From contig JAINUW010000118.1 in the NCBI GenBank assembly GCA_020205615.1, positions 141,069 through 205,068 of the forward strand: a DNA stretch of 64,000 bases, in the 5' to 3' direction. The translations under genes and the position numbers were made by a program. Source of the DNA: Panax quinquefolius. Its lineage: Eukaryota > Streptophyta > Magnoliopsida > Apiales > Araliaceae. Positions 13,020 to 26,689 of this stretch are shown here, in pieces. Below the pieces are notes generated by a model, which saw only the letters and a list, made by a program, of their open reading frames with translations, was not told the origin of the DNA and made no database searches. Positions within the stretch are counted from its first letter, which is position 1. Each line of letters opens with the position of its first letter.

Positions 13020-14411
13020 ATCGAATGGCTCCTATTGAACTTCAGAGTTAAAGGTCCAACTACTGAGAATTGTTGGACATCGGTTTCATTCGCCCTAGTA
13101 CATCTCCTTGGGGTGCTCTGTTTTATTAAGTAAAGAAGAAAGAAGCGGGAGTATGCGACTTTTATATTGACTATCGGAATTGAACCATGTCACCATCAAG
13201 AATAGGTATCCTCACCTCGTATTGATGACTTGTTTGACCCGATTGCAAAGGTACAATTCTTTTCAAAAATCGATCTTCGATTCGGATATCATCGGTGAAG
13301 ATTAGAGGCGAGGATATTCAAAGATCGCTTGAGAACTCGGTATGGGCATTATGAATTCTTAGTCATGTCTTTCGGACTAACTAATGCTCCTGCTGGCTTT
13401 CATGGATATGATGAACCGAGTATTCAAGGAATATTTGGATCGGTTTGTTGTTGTCTTTATTGATGACATCCTTATATATTCCAAAAGTCGTGAAGATCAT
13501 GAGCACCATTGGGAAGTCGGTACTCCAAAGGCTTCGTGAAAACAAACTATATGCCAAATTGAAGAAATGCGAGTTCGGCTTGAGGAAGTAGCATTCCTTG
13601 GGCACGTGGTGTCGAAACATGGAGTATCTGTTGATCCGTGAAGATTGAAGCAATACAAAGTTGGGAGCAACCAAAGTCGGTGGATGAAGTACGTAGCTTT
13701 TTGGGCTTAATTTGGTTATTATCGGAGATTCGTGGAAGGTTTTCTCGAATTGCTACTCCATTAACTCAGCTAACTCGGAAGGATACAAAATTCGTTTGGA
13801 GCGAAGAATGCGAGAAGAGTTTCAAGAGCTTAAGAGGAGACTTATTTATAAGACTGTTCTAACAATACCATCCTGGTTCGGATGGATTTATTATCTACAG
13901 CGATGCTTCAGGCAAAGGGTTAGGATGTGTTCTCATGCAACGTGGGAAAGTCATAGCCTATGCCTCGTGACAACTTAAAGAGTATGAGAGGAATTATCTT
14001 ACTCATGATCTAGAGTTAGCGTGATCGTTTCATGCGCTAAAAATATGGAGGCACTATCTATATGGGGAGAAAGTAGAGATATATTCATACCATAAAAGCC
14101 TTAAATATTTCTTCACTCAAAAATAACTCAACATGCGGCAGCGACGTTGGCTTGAACTATTGAAAGACTACGACCACACTATTCAATACCATCCTAGTAA
14201 AGCGAACGTGGTAGCTGACGCATTGAGTAGAAGATCATATGCGGGAACGAGTGCGATGATGTCAAGTATACGCATAGAGCCAACTTTAATAGAAAAAGTT
14301 AAGGTTGCTCAAGCCATCGACCGAGAAATGATGCGTATGAAGAAGAAAGTACAAGAAGGAGCTATTCCTAAGCGAGAATTGATGAAGAAGGAATACTTGA
14401 GTCCACTCTAG
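13020..14411 (+). pseudogene. pol: E3 reverse transcriptase and RNase H
   Basis: RT fragments can be read in changing frames: RMAPIELQS near 13025, FRTNxCSC (the FGLTNAP block) near 13375, [23 protein letters not shown] near 13410-13480 (catalytic IDD kept), ENKLYAKLKKCEFGL near 13535, and IQSWEQPKSVDEVRSFLGL near 13650. The RNase H portion includes EECEKSFKSL and, at its end, [19 protein letters not shown] then [10 protein letters not shown] (14144-14232). The polymerase core has several frameshifts and stops. Confidence 0.85.
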
Positions 14412-14429
14412 ACTTTGTGTTCCTAACGA

Positions 14430-15264
14430 CTACGATTTGAAGTACAAGATTATGATGGAGGCACACAATACACCATTTGCAATCCATCCGGAAGTACTAA
14501 AATGTATCGTGATCTTGACATACATTTTGGTGGAACAATATGAAGAGAGAGATTGCAAAGTTTATCTCGATGTGTTTAACTTGTCAAGCGTGTAAAGGCG
14601 GAGCATTTAGTACCTAAGGGTCCGTTGCAACCACTTGAGATTCCGAAATGGAATTGGGAACATATTACCATGGATTTTATTCTACGGGTCTTCCTACGGT
14701 TTCTCAAGGCATCAATGCTATTTGGGTTATTGTTGATAGATTAACCAAGTCGCTCATTTCTTGCCGATCACGGAGACTTATTCCTTGAACGTCTTGCTAG
14801 TAGTATGTACGTGAATGAGATTGTGAGGTTGCATGGCATGCCAAGTATCCATAGTTTGGATCGTGACCCAAGATTCACTTCAAGATTTTGGGTTAGCTTG
14901 CAAAAAGCTATGGAGCGCAGATTTGCGATTTAGTTCGCATACCATCCCCAAAAATGGACGGACAATCGAGAGGACTATTCAAACTCTTGAAAATCTATTA
15001 AGACTCGTGTCCTAGACTTCAAGGGCGGTTGGGATAAGTATTTACCATTGGTGGAATTCTCCTACAAACTTGATTTATCGTGCAAGTATAGGTGTGGCTC
15101 CATTGAAGCATTATATGGGCCGAAAATGTCGTTCTCCAATATGTTGGGATGAGGTGGGTGAAGCAACATTGTTGGGACCCGAGTTAATACGATATGACTA
15201 CACGAAAAGATTCAAATGATTCGACAAGCGTATACAATCGGCACAAGATCGACAAAAGAGTTAT
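14430..15264 (+). pseudogene. E3 integrase core
   Basis: DDE integrase that would insert the DNA copy. Visible parts are CLTCQACK of the HHCC zinc finger (about 14574-14600), WEHITMDFI with the first catalytic Asp (about 14656), [36 protein letters not shown] with the second Asp (about 14830-14880), and QTLENLLR with the catalytic Glu near 14985. All three acidic positions can be seen, but the frame shifts repeatedly, so no intact protein is possible. Confidence 0.82.
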
Positions 15265-15795
15265 GTGGATCTTCATCGAAAGGACGTGGAATTTAGTGTA
15301 GGGGATCATGTATTGTTGCGAGTTGCTCCATGGAAGGGAGTTACAAGATTTGGGAAGAGAGGAAAGCTCAATCCACGATTTATTGGTCCATTTCAAATTC
15401 TTGACCGAGTAGGAAATGTAGCCTATAGACTTGCGTTACCTCCAAGTATGTCTCGTGTTCATAATGTGTTTCACATATCTGTACTTCGTAAATATGTGAA
15501 AGACCCGAACCACGTTATAGAATTAGAACTGGACGAAATAGCCGAAGACTTAACGTATGAGGAGGTACCTGTCAAGATTTTGGATAGGAAGGAGCATGTC
15601 CTACTGCATGAAAAGTCATACCACAAAGTTAAAGTTTTGTGGAGGAATCATCTTATAGAGGAAATGACACCGGGAATTGGAAACGGAAATGAAAGCGAGG
15701 TATCCTCACCTTTTCGAAACACCAGGTACGTACGTCAATTTCGAGGACGAAATTTCATAAGGAGGGGAGGTTGTAAGACCCCAACTTATTATTAA
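15265..15795 (+). pseudogene. E3 integrase C-terminus with chromodomain-like tail
   Basis: This is the longest open stretch of E3 (about 176 codons). It begins in the integrase C-terminal domain (VEFSVGDHVLLRVAPWKG, RFIGPFQILDRVG, VHNVFHISVLRKYV) and continues into the chromovirus tail (EEVPVKILDRKEHVLL, HKVKVLWRNHLIEE), which resembles a group II chromodomain thought to guide insertion into heterochromatin. The final Trp-containing part of that domain is garbled. The frame runs through the polypurine tract into the LTR, which is usual for this lineage. It is open but orphaned from its broken upstream parts. Confidence 0.85.
15759..15771 (+). other. E3 polypurine tract
   Basis: AAGGAGGGGAGG followed by one T, directly before the 3' LTR start TGTAAGACC. 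It primes plus-strand DNA synthesis in this class of elements. Confidence 0.9.
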
Positions 15796-18410
15796 TGAAA
15801 TTTAATTTTCTATTTTGAAATAGTAAGGTTGATTTGATTAATGTGGATAGTTAGGGGTAAGATCATAAATATTTCAAAATAAGCAAGTGGTTATAAAATA
15901 TTCATTGTTGTGGGGAATATTAAATGACGGCCAATATAGACCATGAGTGGGTGGGCCCATGTGAAAAAGCGATTGGATGAAAAAACGACAAATATAAGTT
16001 GTTTAAAAATAACGGCGTAGTTATTACTGATTATTATCTTGTTAAATTACCCAAATTGTTTAAAACACGATAGCATACGGTATTGCACCAATTATTGATT
16101 CTTACGTAAGAAGGCACTACTCGATAATGGTTACATGTAATTCTTATTCGATTATTTTATTGAGTTAATAATTCTTTGCGTTGATATTTTATATTCTTTG
16201 TTGTTTGATAATTGTCATTACACAATATTTTTCATTATCGAAGCAATAATTCATATTATCCGAATAATATTATTAGATAACATTATTGGCAATGTCTAGA
16301 AAGTTACATCTAAGGAGAGGTTTGGTCACCTAATTGCGCGCCTTGAGAAAGGAGAAATTCTTATTGGAAAGCCCCTCTTTCCAGGAGCTGCGATTGTCAA
16401 TATTGTGATTACGTAATATTATTTGTGAATAATTAATTATTGATTCATATGATGAGGAAAATATTAATTTTATGTGGATATAGATGGAGAAAATTTTAAT
16501 GTGACAATTGTTGAAAATTGAAATTTTATCTTTTTCTGATAAAATAATTCATTTAAATATATTATTATATTTTAATAATATAATAATGGTGATATTTTTA
16601 CAACAAATGTGGGATATATGAGTATACGAGGAGGAAGAGTATTTTTGTTGCAATAAATGTTTAAAACATGTTAAACATGTCGGTGGACCCCATTTATTGA
16701 CTGAAATTTGATTATAGCCTGTAAAATTGCCCGTTTGTGGATTTCGGTCAATTTATGTTTGGAATTTGGAAAAACTTTCTTCTGTAAAGTTGTAGAGAAT
16801 TGAATTTCCTATAAAAAGTCGCGAGATTCGAATTTTCTGATAAAAGGGCTATTTATTATGAATTATTGAAGTTACGAAGCTCAAAATAATTGATTTTGGA
16901 AGTTTAAAATATTTTTAATTACAAAAACGTTTTTTGTGTTTGGTTAGCCTCATTAAACACATGCAAGTTGCTGAATTCAGATGGTTCTAGGTGCGTAGAG
17001 AATTTGTAATATATATAATATTATTATATTAAATTTTACGCTTTGGTGTTCTAAGCGATTTTCTATAAATAGGGTGCTTAGGTTAGAATTGAAAATCAAT
17101 TTAAATGAAGTTTTCTCTCTCTATATTATCGAGCGTATTCTTGTGAGTAGTATTTTGAGTATTGCTATCTGGTGCAAGTCCAAGTCATAGCCTATATCCA
17201 GGTGTTTCAATTTTAGAAGTCTTGATCTTTTCGAGGTAAGGATGTTATTTTCTTCTCAAATGATATTATTTCTTCAATATCATTATCTTTGAAATATTGG
17301 TTGGAACTTTTTATCAAATTTGGAACTTTTTCCATGTGGGGTTACTATTCATGAGTTCTTATTCACGATTTACTATTCACGAGTACTATTAAGTAAGCGT
17401 GAAGATGTTTTTTTGTGAAATTTCTATCTTTTGGTGTCGAGTTACTATTCACGATATACGGCCTTTATTCACGATATCTGACACTATTCATAGAAAAATA
17501 AAATTTCTTCTTTTTGTCCAAAATATCTATACGGATACTAGCTTTGATTGTATCCATGTTTTGATCATTCTTGAATTTTACACCACTGCGATTATTTTTG
17601 AGGTATTTTGGGCGTGAATAAAATAAAGTACGAATCCTTAATCCTTAATCCTTGTCATTTTGTTTCCTTTGGATTCGTTTCTTTAAAAATATTTTCATCA
17701 TCTTGGTCTTAAATGATGATATTATGGAATATCTTTGGCTTGTAGTGCAAAGATGAATGATTTTTGAAGAATATCTTTGGTAGTAGTGCAAAGATGAGCA
17801 GTGTTTAGATGAACATGACCAATGATGAATATCTTTGGCTGTAGTGCAAAGATGAATATTTGATTCGGATGTATATTGATTGATGTTACAAGGATAAAAG
17901 ATAGCGATGATCTTTTAAATTCATACATAGAAGATAGTAGTTTGCATTCTCTACTTAACTCTTCTAATGAATTATTATTTCATTGCGAATATTGATTTAA
18001 AATTTGTTGTCTATTGTATTCTATTAGATTTTTTCCTGTTGAAGACTAACGGTAATTTGTTGTATATTATCTTAGTCATAATATTATTCTTCTTTGGGCT
18101 AGTTGAGCTCACCCTTTTCCTTTTTGTCCCATTTTTCTTCTCAGGAGGCGAGAATATAGCGAGTACGAGTCGGGGTATGGAATGAAGGTTCTAGAGAGAG
18201 TTGTTTAGTAGTCCTCACCATTTTTGTAAAATAATGTATCAATAATTATGATGGGGATTTATTTGCGTGTGGATATTGTCTAGATGGCAATATCTGTATT
18301 TAAACTCACAGTTTATATGTTGTAATAATAAAGTTGTAGTTATTTCTGTACCATGTATTTGGCGACTCAGAATGGGTTGGATGGAATGGACCTATTTTGG
18401 GGGCGTCACA
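15772..18410 (+). repeat. E3 3' LTR
   Basis: Partner of 8348-11000 with the same start and end. It includes a TATA box at 17064, array A at 17341-17490, array B at about 17722-17860 and the stem-loop at 17928-17967. Small indels against the 5' LTR are frequent at C- and G-containing triplets. Confidence 0.93.
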
Positions 18411-18782
18411 CGGATGTGCCACCACTTGATCAAAATAATCTAAGAAGCAAAATACAAGGAGTTGCATAGTTGATGTAATTGACAAGAGTTGTCTACCTAT
18501 TTATTTATATATAGTTTGTTGTGTCACCACAAGGCTATATACATTTGAAATGGGATCCTTATTCTCACTAGCAAATCTTTAATTAGATTTTTAGAACTAT
18601 ATATATTGAGGTAATATAGTTTGAAGAAAATAGTGGGAGATACCAATTTAAAACAAGACCTAATTTATTTTGGTAATTAATAAAAGAATGTATGTTAAAA
18701 TGTTGTTAAATACAAATTCATTTACAAAATTTTACAATGTCTTAATTACTATCACTGCGAAACATATTAGATGTTATTTAAC

Positions 18783-19530
18783 TGGACCGCATTAAATGGA
18801 TTGGTTAAGGAATTTGAGAATAGTTCTCATAGCTGAAAAGTTATCTTATATCCTTAATACACCTATCCCTGCAATGGTTGCAGACAATGCCTCTGAGGAA
18901 GAGATTGCTACTTTTAGAAAGTGGCAAGATGATGCCTGATTGGCTCGATGCATCATGCTCGCATCCATGAGTAATGAGCTTCAAGCGTCGGCATGAAACT
19001 ATGGATGCTCCTACTATATTCCCGCACATCAAGTAGTTGATGGTAAGGAAAGTGGGGACCGATAGATATCGAGATATCTAAGGAGCTCTTCCGATCTAGA
19101 ATGGCCAATGGCACTATAGTACAGACAAAAAGTTCTTAACATAATCAATTTGATTGATCAATTAGGACAATAGGTTTTGTCATGGATGGAGAGTTGAGCC
19201 AAGATTTGATCTTGCCCTCACTCCCGGACTCCTTTCACAATTGTTGTAAATTTTTCATATAAACAAGCTAGATATCAGCTTCGTTGATTTGCTTAACATA
19301 TTGAAAAATGTTGAGAGTCACTTTCCAACCAAGAAAGATCAAGTCTTACTGGTAGGTGCCAAAGGATGTTCTGAAAAGAAGAATGATTCAAAGAAGGTAA
19401 ATAGAAAGGCATAAACAAAGGATAATAAGATCAAAACTGATACGGATAGCAAAGGAGTTTGCTTCCAATGCAATAAACCAGGACACTGGAAAGAAACTGC
19501 GAGAAGCATCTTGCAAAGGTTAACCAAAGA
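18783..19530 (+). pseudogene. gag: E2 copia gag
   Basis: Copia-type Gag (UBN2-like). Blocks readable in shifting frames are WLRNLRIVLIAEKLSYILNT, EEEIATFRKWQDDA, ARCIMLASMSNELQ, LILPSLPDSFHN and LLNILKNVESHF, then a Lys-rich stretch and the single zinc knuckle CFQCNKPGHWKETA near 19460-19500, with its last Cys lost. The stretch from the E3 insertion at 18411 to 18783 is leader and start of gag without clear coding sequence. Multiple stops are present. Confidence 0.82.
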
Positions 19531-19589
19531 AGCTTAGTGAAGTTTCGGTTACAAATACAAATTTGTTCATGATTTAAAATAATTTTTTC

Positions 19590-20530
19590 TTTAAGTCAAT
19601 GTTCTACTTGGGTATTGGATACTGACTTTGGTTATCATAAATATAGATTTATGAAGGGACCAAGCAGAAGTAGAAAGCTAAACAAATATAAGTAATCCTA
19701 TGTGTAGAAAATATAGCAAAGGTTGCCATATTAGCCGTAGAAACTTATAGTTTAGCAATGCCTACGGGCAAATCTAATAAGTCGATAAGTTGTTATTGTA
19801 TTCGGTTCTTGTTAAAAATATTATTTCCACTTTATTGTTGGACAATGAAATCTTTGGTATTATAATTAAGAACAATTGTTGTTCTATTTATAATAATAAT
19901 GTTTTGTATAGAACTGGAATATTACTTAATAAATTTTGTATACTTGACTTACATGAAAATAATTTTGCATATTGAACAAATTAGTATAAGAAAAAGAGAT
20001 GATCATTCAAAGAGTTGAATGTATGTATTTGTTGAAATACAAGTGTGAATTATTTGAAAGGTTCAAAGAATTCAGAAGTGAAACAAATTTGCAAAGTATT
20101 AAGACTCTTTGATTAGATCAAGGAATAAATACTTGTGCAATAAGTTTCTAGATCATCTCAAATGGTTTTTCTCATAATGGAAACCTCATGATACGTAATA
20201 ATTGATTGATGTATCTGAAAGGAAAAATCATACCTTGTTAGACATAGTACGGTCCATAATGATTTTACCGAGCATTCCGGTATTCTTCTAGGGTAATGTC
20301 CTAGAAATGGCTGCATATCTACGAAAAAGGTAACCTCAAAATCCACCCCAAGACTCCATAAAAGTTATGGATGGGGAGGATTCCTAATCTTAAGTATGTT
20401 AAGATAAGGGGTTGTCCAACTTATGTGAAAAGGTTTGAAGGATAAGCTTGGGACAAGATTTGACATATGTCTGATTTGTGGGACATCCTAAAGTAAGTTT
20501 AGGGTATATGTTCTATAATTCTACTTAGCA
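19590..20530 (+). pseudogene. E2 protease and integrase remnants
   Basis: Heavily decayed. STWVLDTDFGYHK near 19600 is the protease motif (DTG expected, now DTD). Integrase phrases follow: EYLSQ-type sequence near 20120-20160, then NGFSHNGNLM, WMGRIPNLKYVKIRGCPTYVKRFE (20365-20440) and CLICGTS, matching the copia integrase C-terminal part. Stops occur every few dozen codons. Gaps such as 19640-19990 are AT-rich with nothing recognisable. Confidence 0.7.
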
Positions 20531-20559
20531 AAAGGTGTTTGTTACTGAAAAACACGCTG

Positions 20560-21790
20560 CTTCTAAGATAAAGGTGTTTATCATTAAAAGGGGCTAGTGA
20601 AAGGATAATAGATCTTGAAGAGTTTAAGAACCACAAAATACTATAAGTCAAATAAGAGGAACCTGTAGATAGACCTATTATACCACAAATTGAATCATAA
20701 AACGGAATAGTCTAGAAGATACACAGGAGGTATGGATTCATCATAGATGATGATGATGAGGTACACATCATAGAAGATGATGATTAGGTTACATCTGATG
20801 AGGTAAGTGTTGTAGACACTCGGAGAAATGGATTGAAGCAAGTTTCTCAAATATGGAACATTCGTTTTGATGAGGCAATCAAAAGAGTTTGATTTTATCA
20901 AAAATAAGAATGACCTAGTGTGTACAAAAGGGTCCAGTGGGAGCATCGTGACATTCCTAGTACTATATATTGATATACTACGGATAAGGAATGACATACC
21001 AATGTTACAATCAGTAAAGATAAAGTTGTCTAAACATTCGTCCATGAATGATTTGGAAGAGTATCTTAATTAGGGATATAAATTTATATAGATAGATTTA
21101 AGAGGATGCTCGACTTAACCCAAGGAACGTATATTCATTTGATGCTAAAGTCGTTTAGCATGGCAAACTCCAAGAGATGTCTCATGTCGATGAGCTATGG
21201 AGTGTATCTCTATTAATAGTCCCCACAGACTCCTGAAAAGAGAGGACGCATGAGTGAAAATCATGTATGCAATGAAATGTACAAGACCTGATGTTGATCA
21301 ATCATATTATGGAGAAGTTCACTATGAGTCAGTGAAAAACATCTTAAAGTGCTTAACCGGCACTAAGGATGTGATCATATTCATGGTGGGTCTAAATTAA
21401 AACTAGAGGGCTTAACAGACTCAAGTTTTTCAGACGAGACAAGAAGATGAGAAAAATCCACTTTAAGGTAAAGCGTTATCTTGAACAGTGGTGCAATGAA
21501 TTGGAAAGGTTTCAAGCAAGCAAAGAGTTCTTTGGTTTAGTGATAAAGACAAAGTATATAGCTATAAATGAAGGCGCAAGTTGATTGTTTGGATTAAAAG
21601 TTCATTCTACGAACTAGGAATAGTTCCTAAGTCTCATCTTGGATCTAAACATGTGTTGTGGCACTTTCATTTGATTATTAGAATCATTGAAAGATGGGAA
21701 ATCACTATAGAGATAATGGACTCTCATGAACAACATTACATATCCATTAACTAAAGCTTATCCAACAGCAGGATAATCGTCACTTAGAGA
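20560..21790 (+). pseudogene. E2 reverse transcriptase and RNase H remnants
   Basis: Copia RT/RNase H phrases appear in order: IDLEEFK, RRYGFIIDDDDEVHII, SDEVSVVDTRRNG, VTFLVLYIDIL (the YVDD block region, near 20950), SKHSSMNDLEEY, IYIDRFKRMLDLTQGTYI, FSMANSKR, SPQTPEKRGRMS, KNILKC, SKLKLEGLTDSSF (RNase H start), NSGAMNWKGFKQAKSS and KFILRTRNSS. Large parts of the RT core between 20880 and 20960 are missing, so this is a deletion derivative as well as frameshifted. Confidence 0.82.
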
Positions 21791-21828
21791 AGAAGAGTAT
21801 GAGATACCATGACGATTGGCTTTAGTGC

Positions 21829-21839
21829 AAGTGGGAGAT
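21829..21839 (+). other. E2 polypurine tract
   Basis: AAGTGGGAGAT lies immediately before the 3' LTR start TGAAAGTAG. It is the usual plus-strand priming site position. Confidence 0.8.
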
Positions 21840-23688
21840 TGAAAGTAGTATGCACACAAGCCAATCATGTTTGATGATAAAACATATACTTTGTAACAAT
21901 CTTATTCATTTATTAATAAAAAGTATTAATTTATTAAAGGCTTTTAATTATCTACATGATACTGTTTTATAATATGTGATAAACACATAGTTTTAAGCAA
22001 TGCTTTTAGAAAAAAGATGATGATCATTCTAATGAGATCTAAATTCTTTGAAAGCTTAAAACTAAAATAGTTCCCAATCGTTGGATAACTAAATTGGGGA
22101 TTAGTAAATCCAGATAGATTGGTACATACGTTGCTTGCTCATTGGATGAGGATGATTGATCTCATGATCATTTGTGTGGAGACACTAAAGCAAGTATGTA
22201 GGTGCTTATTAGAGAATAAGTTCCTTTGAGCGTGGCTCGCTAAGGAATACCTAATGGAGTTTTACTTGCCTGTCAATAGGAATTCCTGTAGTGATAGTAG
22301 TACAAGTGATCCTTGGACTTAAGATCATCATAGTATTTTATGTATGATGAGTTATACTTTGACTTATTCCTTAAGACCCTTAGGGTATATCAAAGGGTAT
22401 GCTTGGGTATAATAAGTTGTACATGGAGATAATGTATGATCAATAAAGAATCTACCACTTCTATTAAAAGAAGAGAAATGTCCTATGTGATTCGATAAAT
22501 GACAACCCAGTAGTCCTTGGCCAAGGCAGAATGAAATTAGAAAGGAGTTTCTAATTTGCATTATTTGGAGTTGTACATTTAAGGATCGAAATACATATAA
22601 TTAAATAAAATAAGACTTGGCAGTAATTCCATGTCTTATATTTAATTTGGACATTGTATGGTGGAAGGATTGAATTGTACGGTAACTATTTACTCAAAGG
22701 TTCTTTTATGATTAATGTTGAAATCTATATTATACGGAAAGTCGTTGATCGCTAGGGAGGCTTATCCTATTGTAGAATAAATATTATTTATTTAAATAAA
22801 TTAATTATTTAATTTATTTATTTAAATAAGATTAGAATTGTTCTAATTGATTAATTCACAATAGGTTTAATATGGAGAACCTAAAGGGTCACGCCATAAA
22901 AGGAATAATTATTTAAGAAGTTAATGGCATAATCGTAATAATATGTTATGTATATTTAATTTAATCTATGGTGATAGAATAAATTAAATAGCTTAATATT
23001 ATTATTTAATATTTTAGAAATATTAAATATAAATTAATAAGAGGAGTCTTATTAATATTATTACAATTATTATTATTATTTTAATTTCTAAAAGAGTTTA
23101 GGAATTAATTTAATATAAGTACTCTCATTTATTCCTAATTGGATTAGGAAGGAAAATTAGTTAAAGGAGTTTAATTAATTATCCCTAATAAGATTAGGGG
23201 GCCCCTTTAATTAAAAGGGTTTAATTAAATAATACCTTATTTTAATAGGGTTACTTGATATCTTTATAAGAGGAGTCTTATATCGGGATATCAAGACTAC
23301 GTGATAATTCCATTGGTTGAGAGTGCGCTCCTTTTCTATAGAGATAGAAAAACTAGGGTTTAGCCAACCACCCATCTTCTTGAATCCTTCTTCTTCCTTG
23401 GTTGATCACCTACAGAGGCCAAACACTTGGGTGGCTAACGTTGATCAAAGGAAGGAACCAAACCCGGTGGATTCAAGTTGAACGCGAAAAGGATTGGAGG
23501 TGAACTTGTACCTGAGGAAGCTCGGATCTTCAAGGGTATGTTTCTTATTCATCTTTTTCGTTTAATTAATAATTGTGCATAAAGGGTGATCCGGGTATAT
23601 GGTTTGTAAAAATTTTAAACTCTGATTTTTACACGTTTCCGCTTATTTATGCAATTTGATTGCGCACATGAATATTACAAACCTAACA
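21840..23688 (+). repeat. E2 3' LTR
   Basis: The 1849-bp partner of 4619-6475, ending ACAAACCTAACA, followed by the right target-site duplication CATGT (23689-23693). Confidence 0.93.
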
Positions 23689-23693
23689 CATGT

Positions 23694-25296
23694 GATCATC
23701 ATGCTTAATACATATGAATCATGTTTAGGAGTATTATAGCCATAACATGACATCTTACTAATTTAGTATCTAAGTACTCATATAATATGCAACTTAAGTT
23801 CGAAAACATATTCAAGGTTGTCTTTGAAATCATATTAGCAAAAATGGTGCAATCCAACACACATAAGACAAATCTAAAACCTTTATCATCAGTAAATAAG
23901 TTATGATAATCTCTTTTCAAAATCAGAAACTATATCTTGTAATCATTCATGTCCATTAGCTTATTATACTAAGCTTTTCTTTCTAACACCAAGCTTATAA
24001 AGTTTAATCATGATAAAGACACTATACATCATATATCTTGCATAATTAGGTTCCAAATCAGACATTTACATGAGTCACTAAGTTCAGAACTTGTGAATAT
24101 AAGCTTTCCTAAAAGTTTGTTTTAGAATCTTAAGTTTTGTTACAAACTTTCTTACTAATCCAAGTTTATTACTTCATACCACATAAGAAAATTTTATATA
24201 ACATGTTATACTTATGTTCAGGTACATATATAAGTTATAATACCAAATAGGAAATGCCTAGCATAATGTAAATCGTAAAGCTGGATGCGAGGTAGGGCGC
24301 ATTCTGTTGCACTCTAGTACAAATAAGGCGTGTTGCACCATTTACACCGCATCGAGGCGTAAACTTTGCTGTTCTGCAGAGCATCAAACAACTTCGATTT
24401 CACATGATTCAAACATGTTCCAATCCATCACTTGAGAGTTCAAACATGTAAGCCTACTTCCTAAACACATTATAGCATGCTAATTCACTTTGACTAACAT
24501 ACGAATTCAAGAAATCTCAAGAACTTGACAAAACACAACTCAAGAACAAAAGTAAAGTTTATACCTCCTTAAGCTTGGATTGGATTCCTTACACACTGAG
24601 TATGCTTCTATAGTATGCTCAGCAACTTAGGACTCTCTAACTAAGACTTATCAAACAAATTCTAACAACCCAAAAACTGAATTTGGACCTTATATTTATA
24701 GAAGAAACATGGACTAGACATTGGCATTACCCTAATATTGGAGCTCAAGGTGCAAAGGAAGAACACGTTGGTTGCTAAAGAGTGGTTCAACAACCCAATA
24801 CCAGCCATTGGTCTTGAAATCATTGCCTATGCTTTAACCATTTGGAAGTTACGTGTTTTAGCTTCATACTACTATTTATGTCCCTTGTGACACTCATTTT
24901 GGGACAAGAGAAAAATCTCAGCAACAAGCTTGGTTTGGTTACTATAATTCCCAAAGTGTAATTTTAATGTATAATTATTACCATATTACGAAATTTAGGG
25001 ATTAATTAGGTACCCACATCATATAATCCATGTACATTAAATACACACAATAAAATAGCACAGTTAGGTATTATTGTCCAGGTATCTCCATAATTATATT
25101 TTACCACTCACAAAACCACATTAACACATTATTTAATATTATCTATCCAGTGTACACACATAATTTCTTTCCCAATTTCTGGGATACACAAATATTTATT
25201 TATTTCTGTATTAAAATCACTTGTGATTTTATTGCACTACTTGATACTTCATATCGTTAGAATGTATTCTTATTATATGATTTTATGTATGTCACA
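23694..25296 (-). repeat. E1 5' LTR, second part (U3 side)
   Basis: Continuation of the LTR that starts at 2982, resuming after E2. It ends TATGTCACA, the inverse of the TGTGACA at 2982. Total LTR length without E2 is about 3.24 kb. It has no genes; a minus-strand TATA box lies at 24691-24700. Confidence 0.8.
24691..24700 (-). promoter_or_regulatory. E1 LTR TATA box
   Basis: On the minus strand this reads TATAAATATA in the context TCTATAAATATAAGG. It is placed as expected for the promoter of the minus-strand element, with the transcript leading leftward into the rest of the LTR. Confidence 0.6.
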
Positions 25297-26478
25297 CCTT
25301 ACATTAATGTTCTATTTCATTTTCTACGGTAAAAACTAACTTTTCTCAGACTGGACGATAAGACCCCGAATTTTATGAAATGAAAGTATTCAATTTTCTT
25401 ATAATTATTATGCTTAGTAAATGGTTAAACTGGGAAAAGGTTAAAGTTAAGGTGATATTTGAAAATTTTTCAAAGTAAGCAAGCTGTCATAAAATAATCG
25501 GTGGTAAAAGTACAGTAATATGCGTGGTTGCATAGTAGCACACGGTATTGATTATTGATGCTTACATGAGAAGTCACTCAGTTTTATTCAATTATTGTCA
25601 TAATATTTTATATTATTAAATTAATAATTGAGATGACAAAGTTATTCATATTATTATTTGTAATATTGACAATGTCTAGAAGTTATGTCAAGGAGAGGTT
25701 TCGTCACCTAATTGCGCGCCAATAAGGAGAAATCCTTATCGAAAGCCCCTCTTTCACGGGAGCGACTTTTGGTTGTTAAATATTGTGAGTTATAATATTA
25801 ATGATGAATGTTATTAAAAAATCGAATTTGATTTCGGAGTTGAATTTGGAGATGCGGACGTGATATTTGAGTCTGGAACGATGAAATTAATAGAAATAGA
25901 CTATAAACACAAAATTTGTTGGGGTTGACTTTTTGGTCAAAAAAGTCAACAGTTGACTTTTTTCGAAAAAAATCAAAACTTCGAAATTTCAAAAATGAAA
26001 TTTTTGATAAAAAAAAATAGTTCCATTATGTTGGAATTATTAGTATTAGTGGAAATCGACATTTATTTCGATAATAATTGAAGTCTGGAGGTTATATTGA
26101 CCAATCGGGTAATTAATCGAATAAATGAGCAATTAATTGCTATTGATTCACATGATTATAACTATTTGTTCACATGTGTGTACTATTGATTCACATTCAT
26201 GTACTATTAGGGGAGGGGTGCAAGATTGATAATACTTGCATGACTAAGTTAAAAATGGAGGTATAGATGGAGGTACTATATTGTAATTCGTATTTTCACA
26301 TGATTATAACTATTAAGTCACATGAATGAACTATTAATTCACATGATTTACTATTAGGGGAGGTGGTGCAAGTTTGATAATACTTACAGGACTAAATTAA
26401 AAATGAAAGAAAAGTTGAAGGTATTGTACTGTAATATTTCGAGCCCCAAAACGTGCAATTATTGAAACTATATTTTCC

Positions 26479-26486
26479 TATAAATA
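26479..26486 (+). promoter_or_regulatory. S1 TATA box
   Basis: TATAAATA in the context TTCCTATAAATAGAAG, at the position equivalent to the E3 LTR box. Confidence 0.7.
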
Positions 26487-26689
26487 GAAGTTCATTCTTC
26501 CTTCATTTATCACCAATTCACTAAAGCTATAGAGCAATTATTATAGAGAAAAAAAGAAGAGAAGTATGCTACCTCACTATTCTAGTATCCAGTTTTCTTC
26601 TAAGATAAGTGATATTATTATTATAGTAAGGGGTATTATTTATTTCGTATTTATGAAGAGAGCTATTATTAATCCTGTTGTCTGTACGG

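Noticed and set aside
25297..25356. Possible host DNA between E1 and S1
   Set aside because: Too short to judge, and the S1 flank recurs at 42238, so it is more likely part of another repeat.
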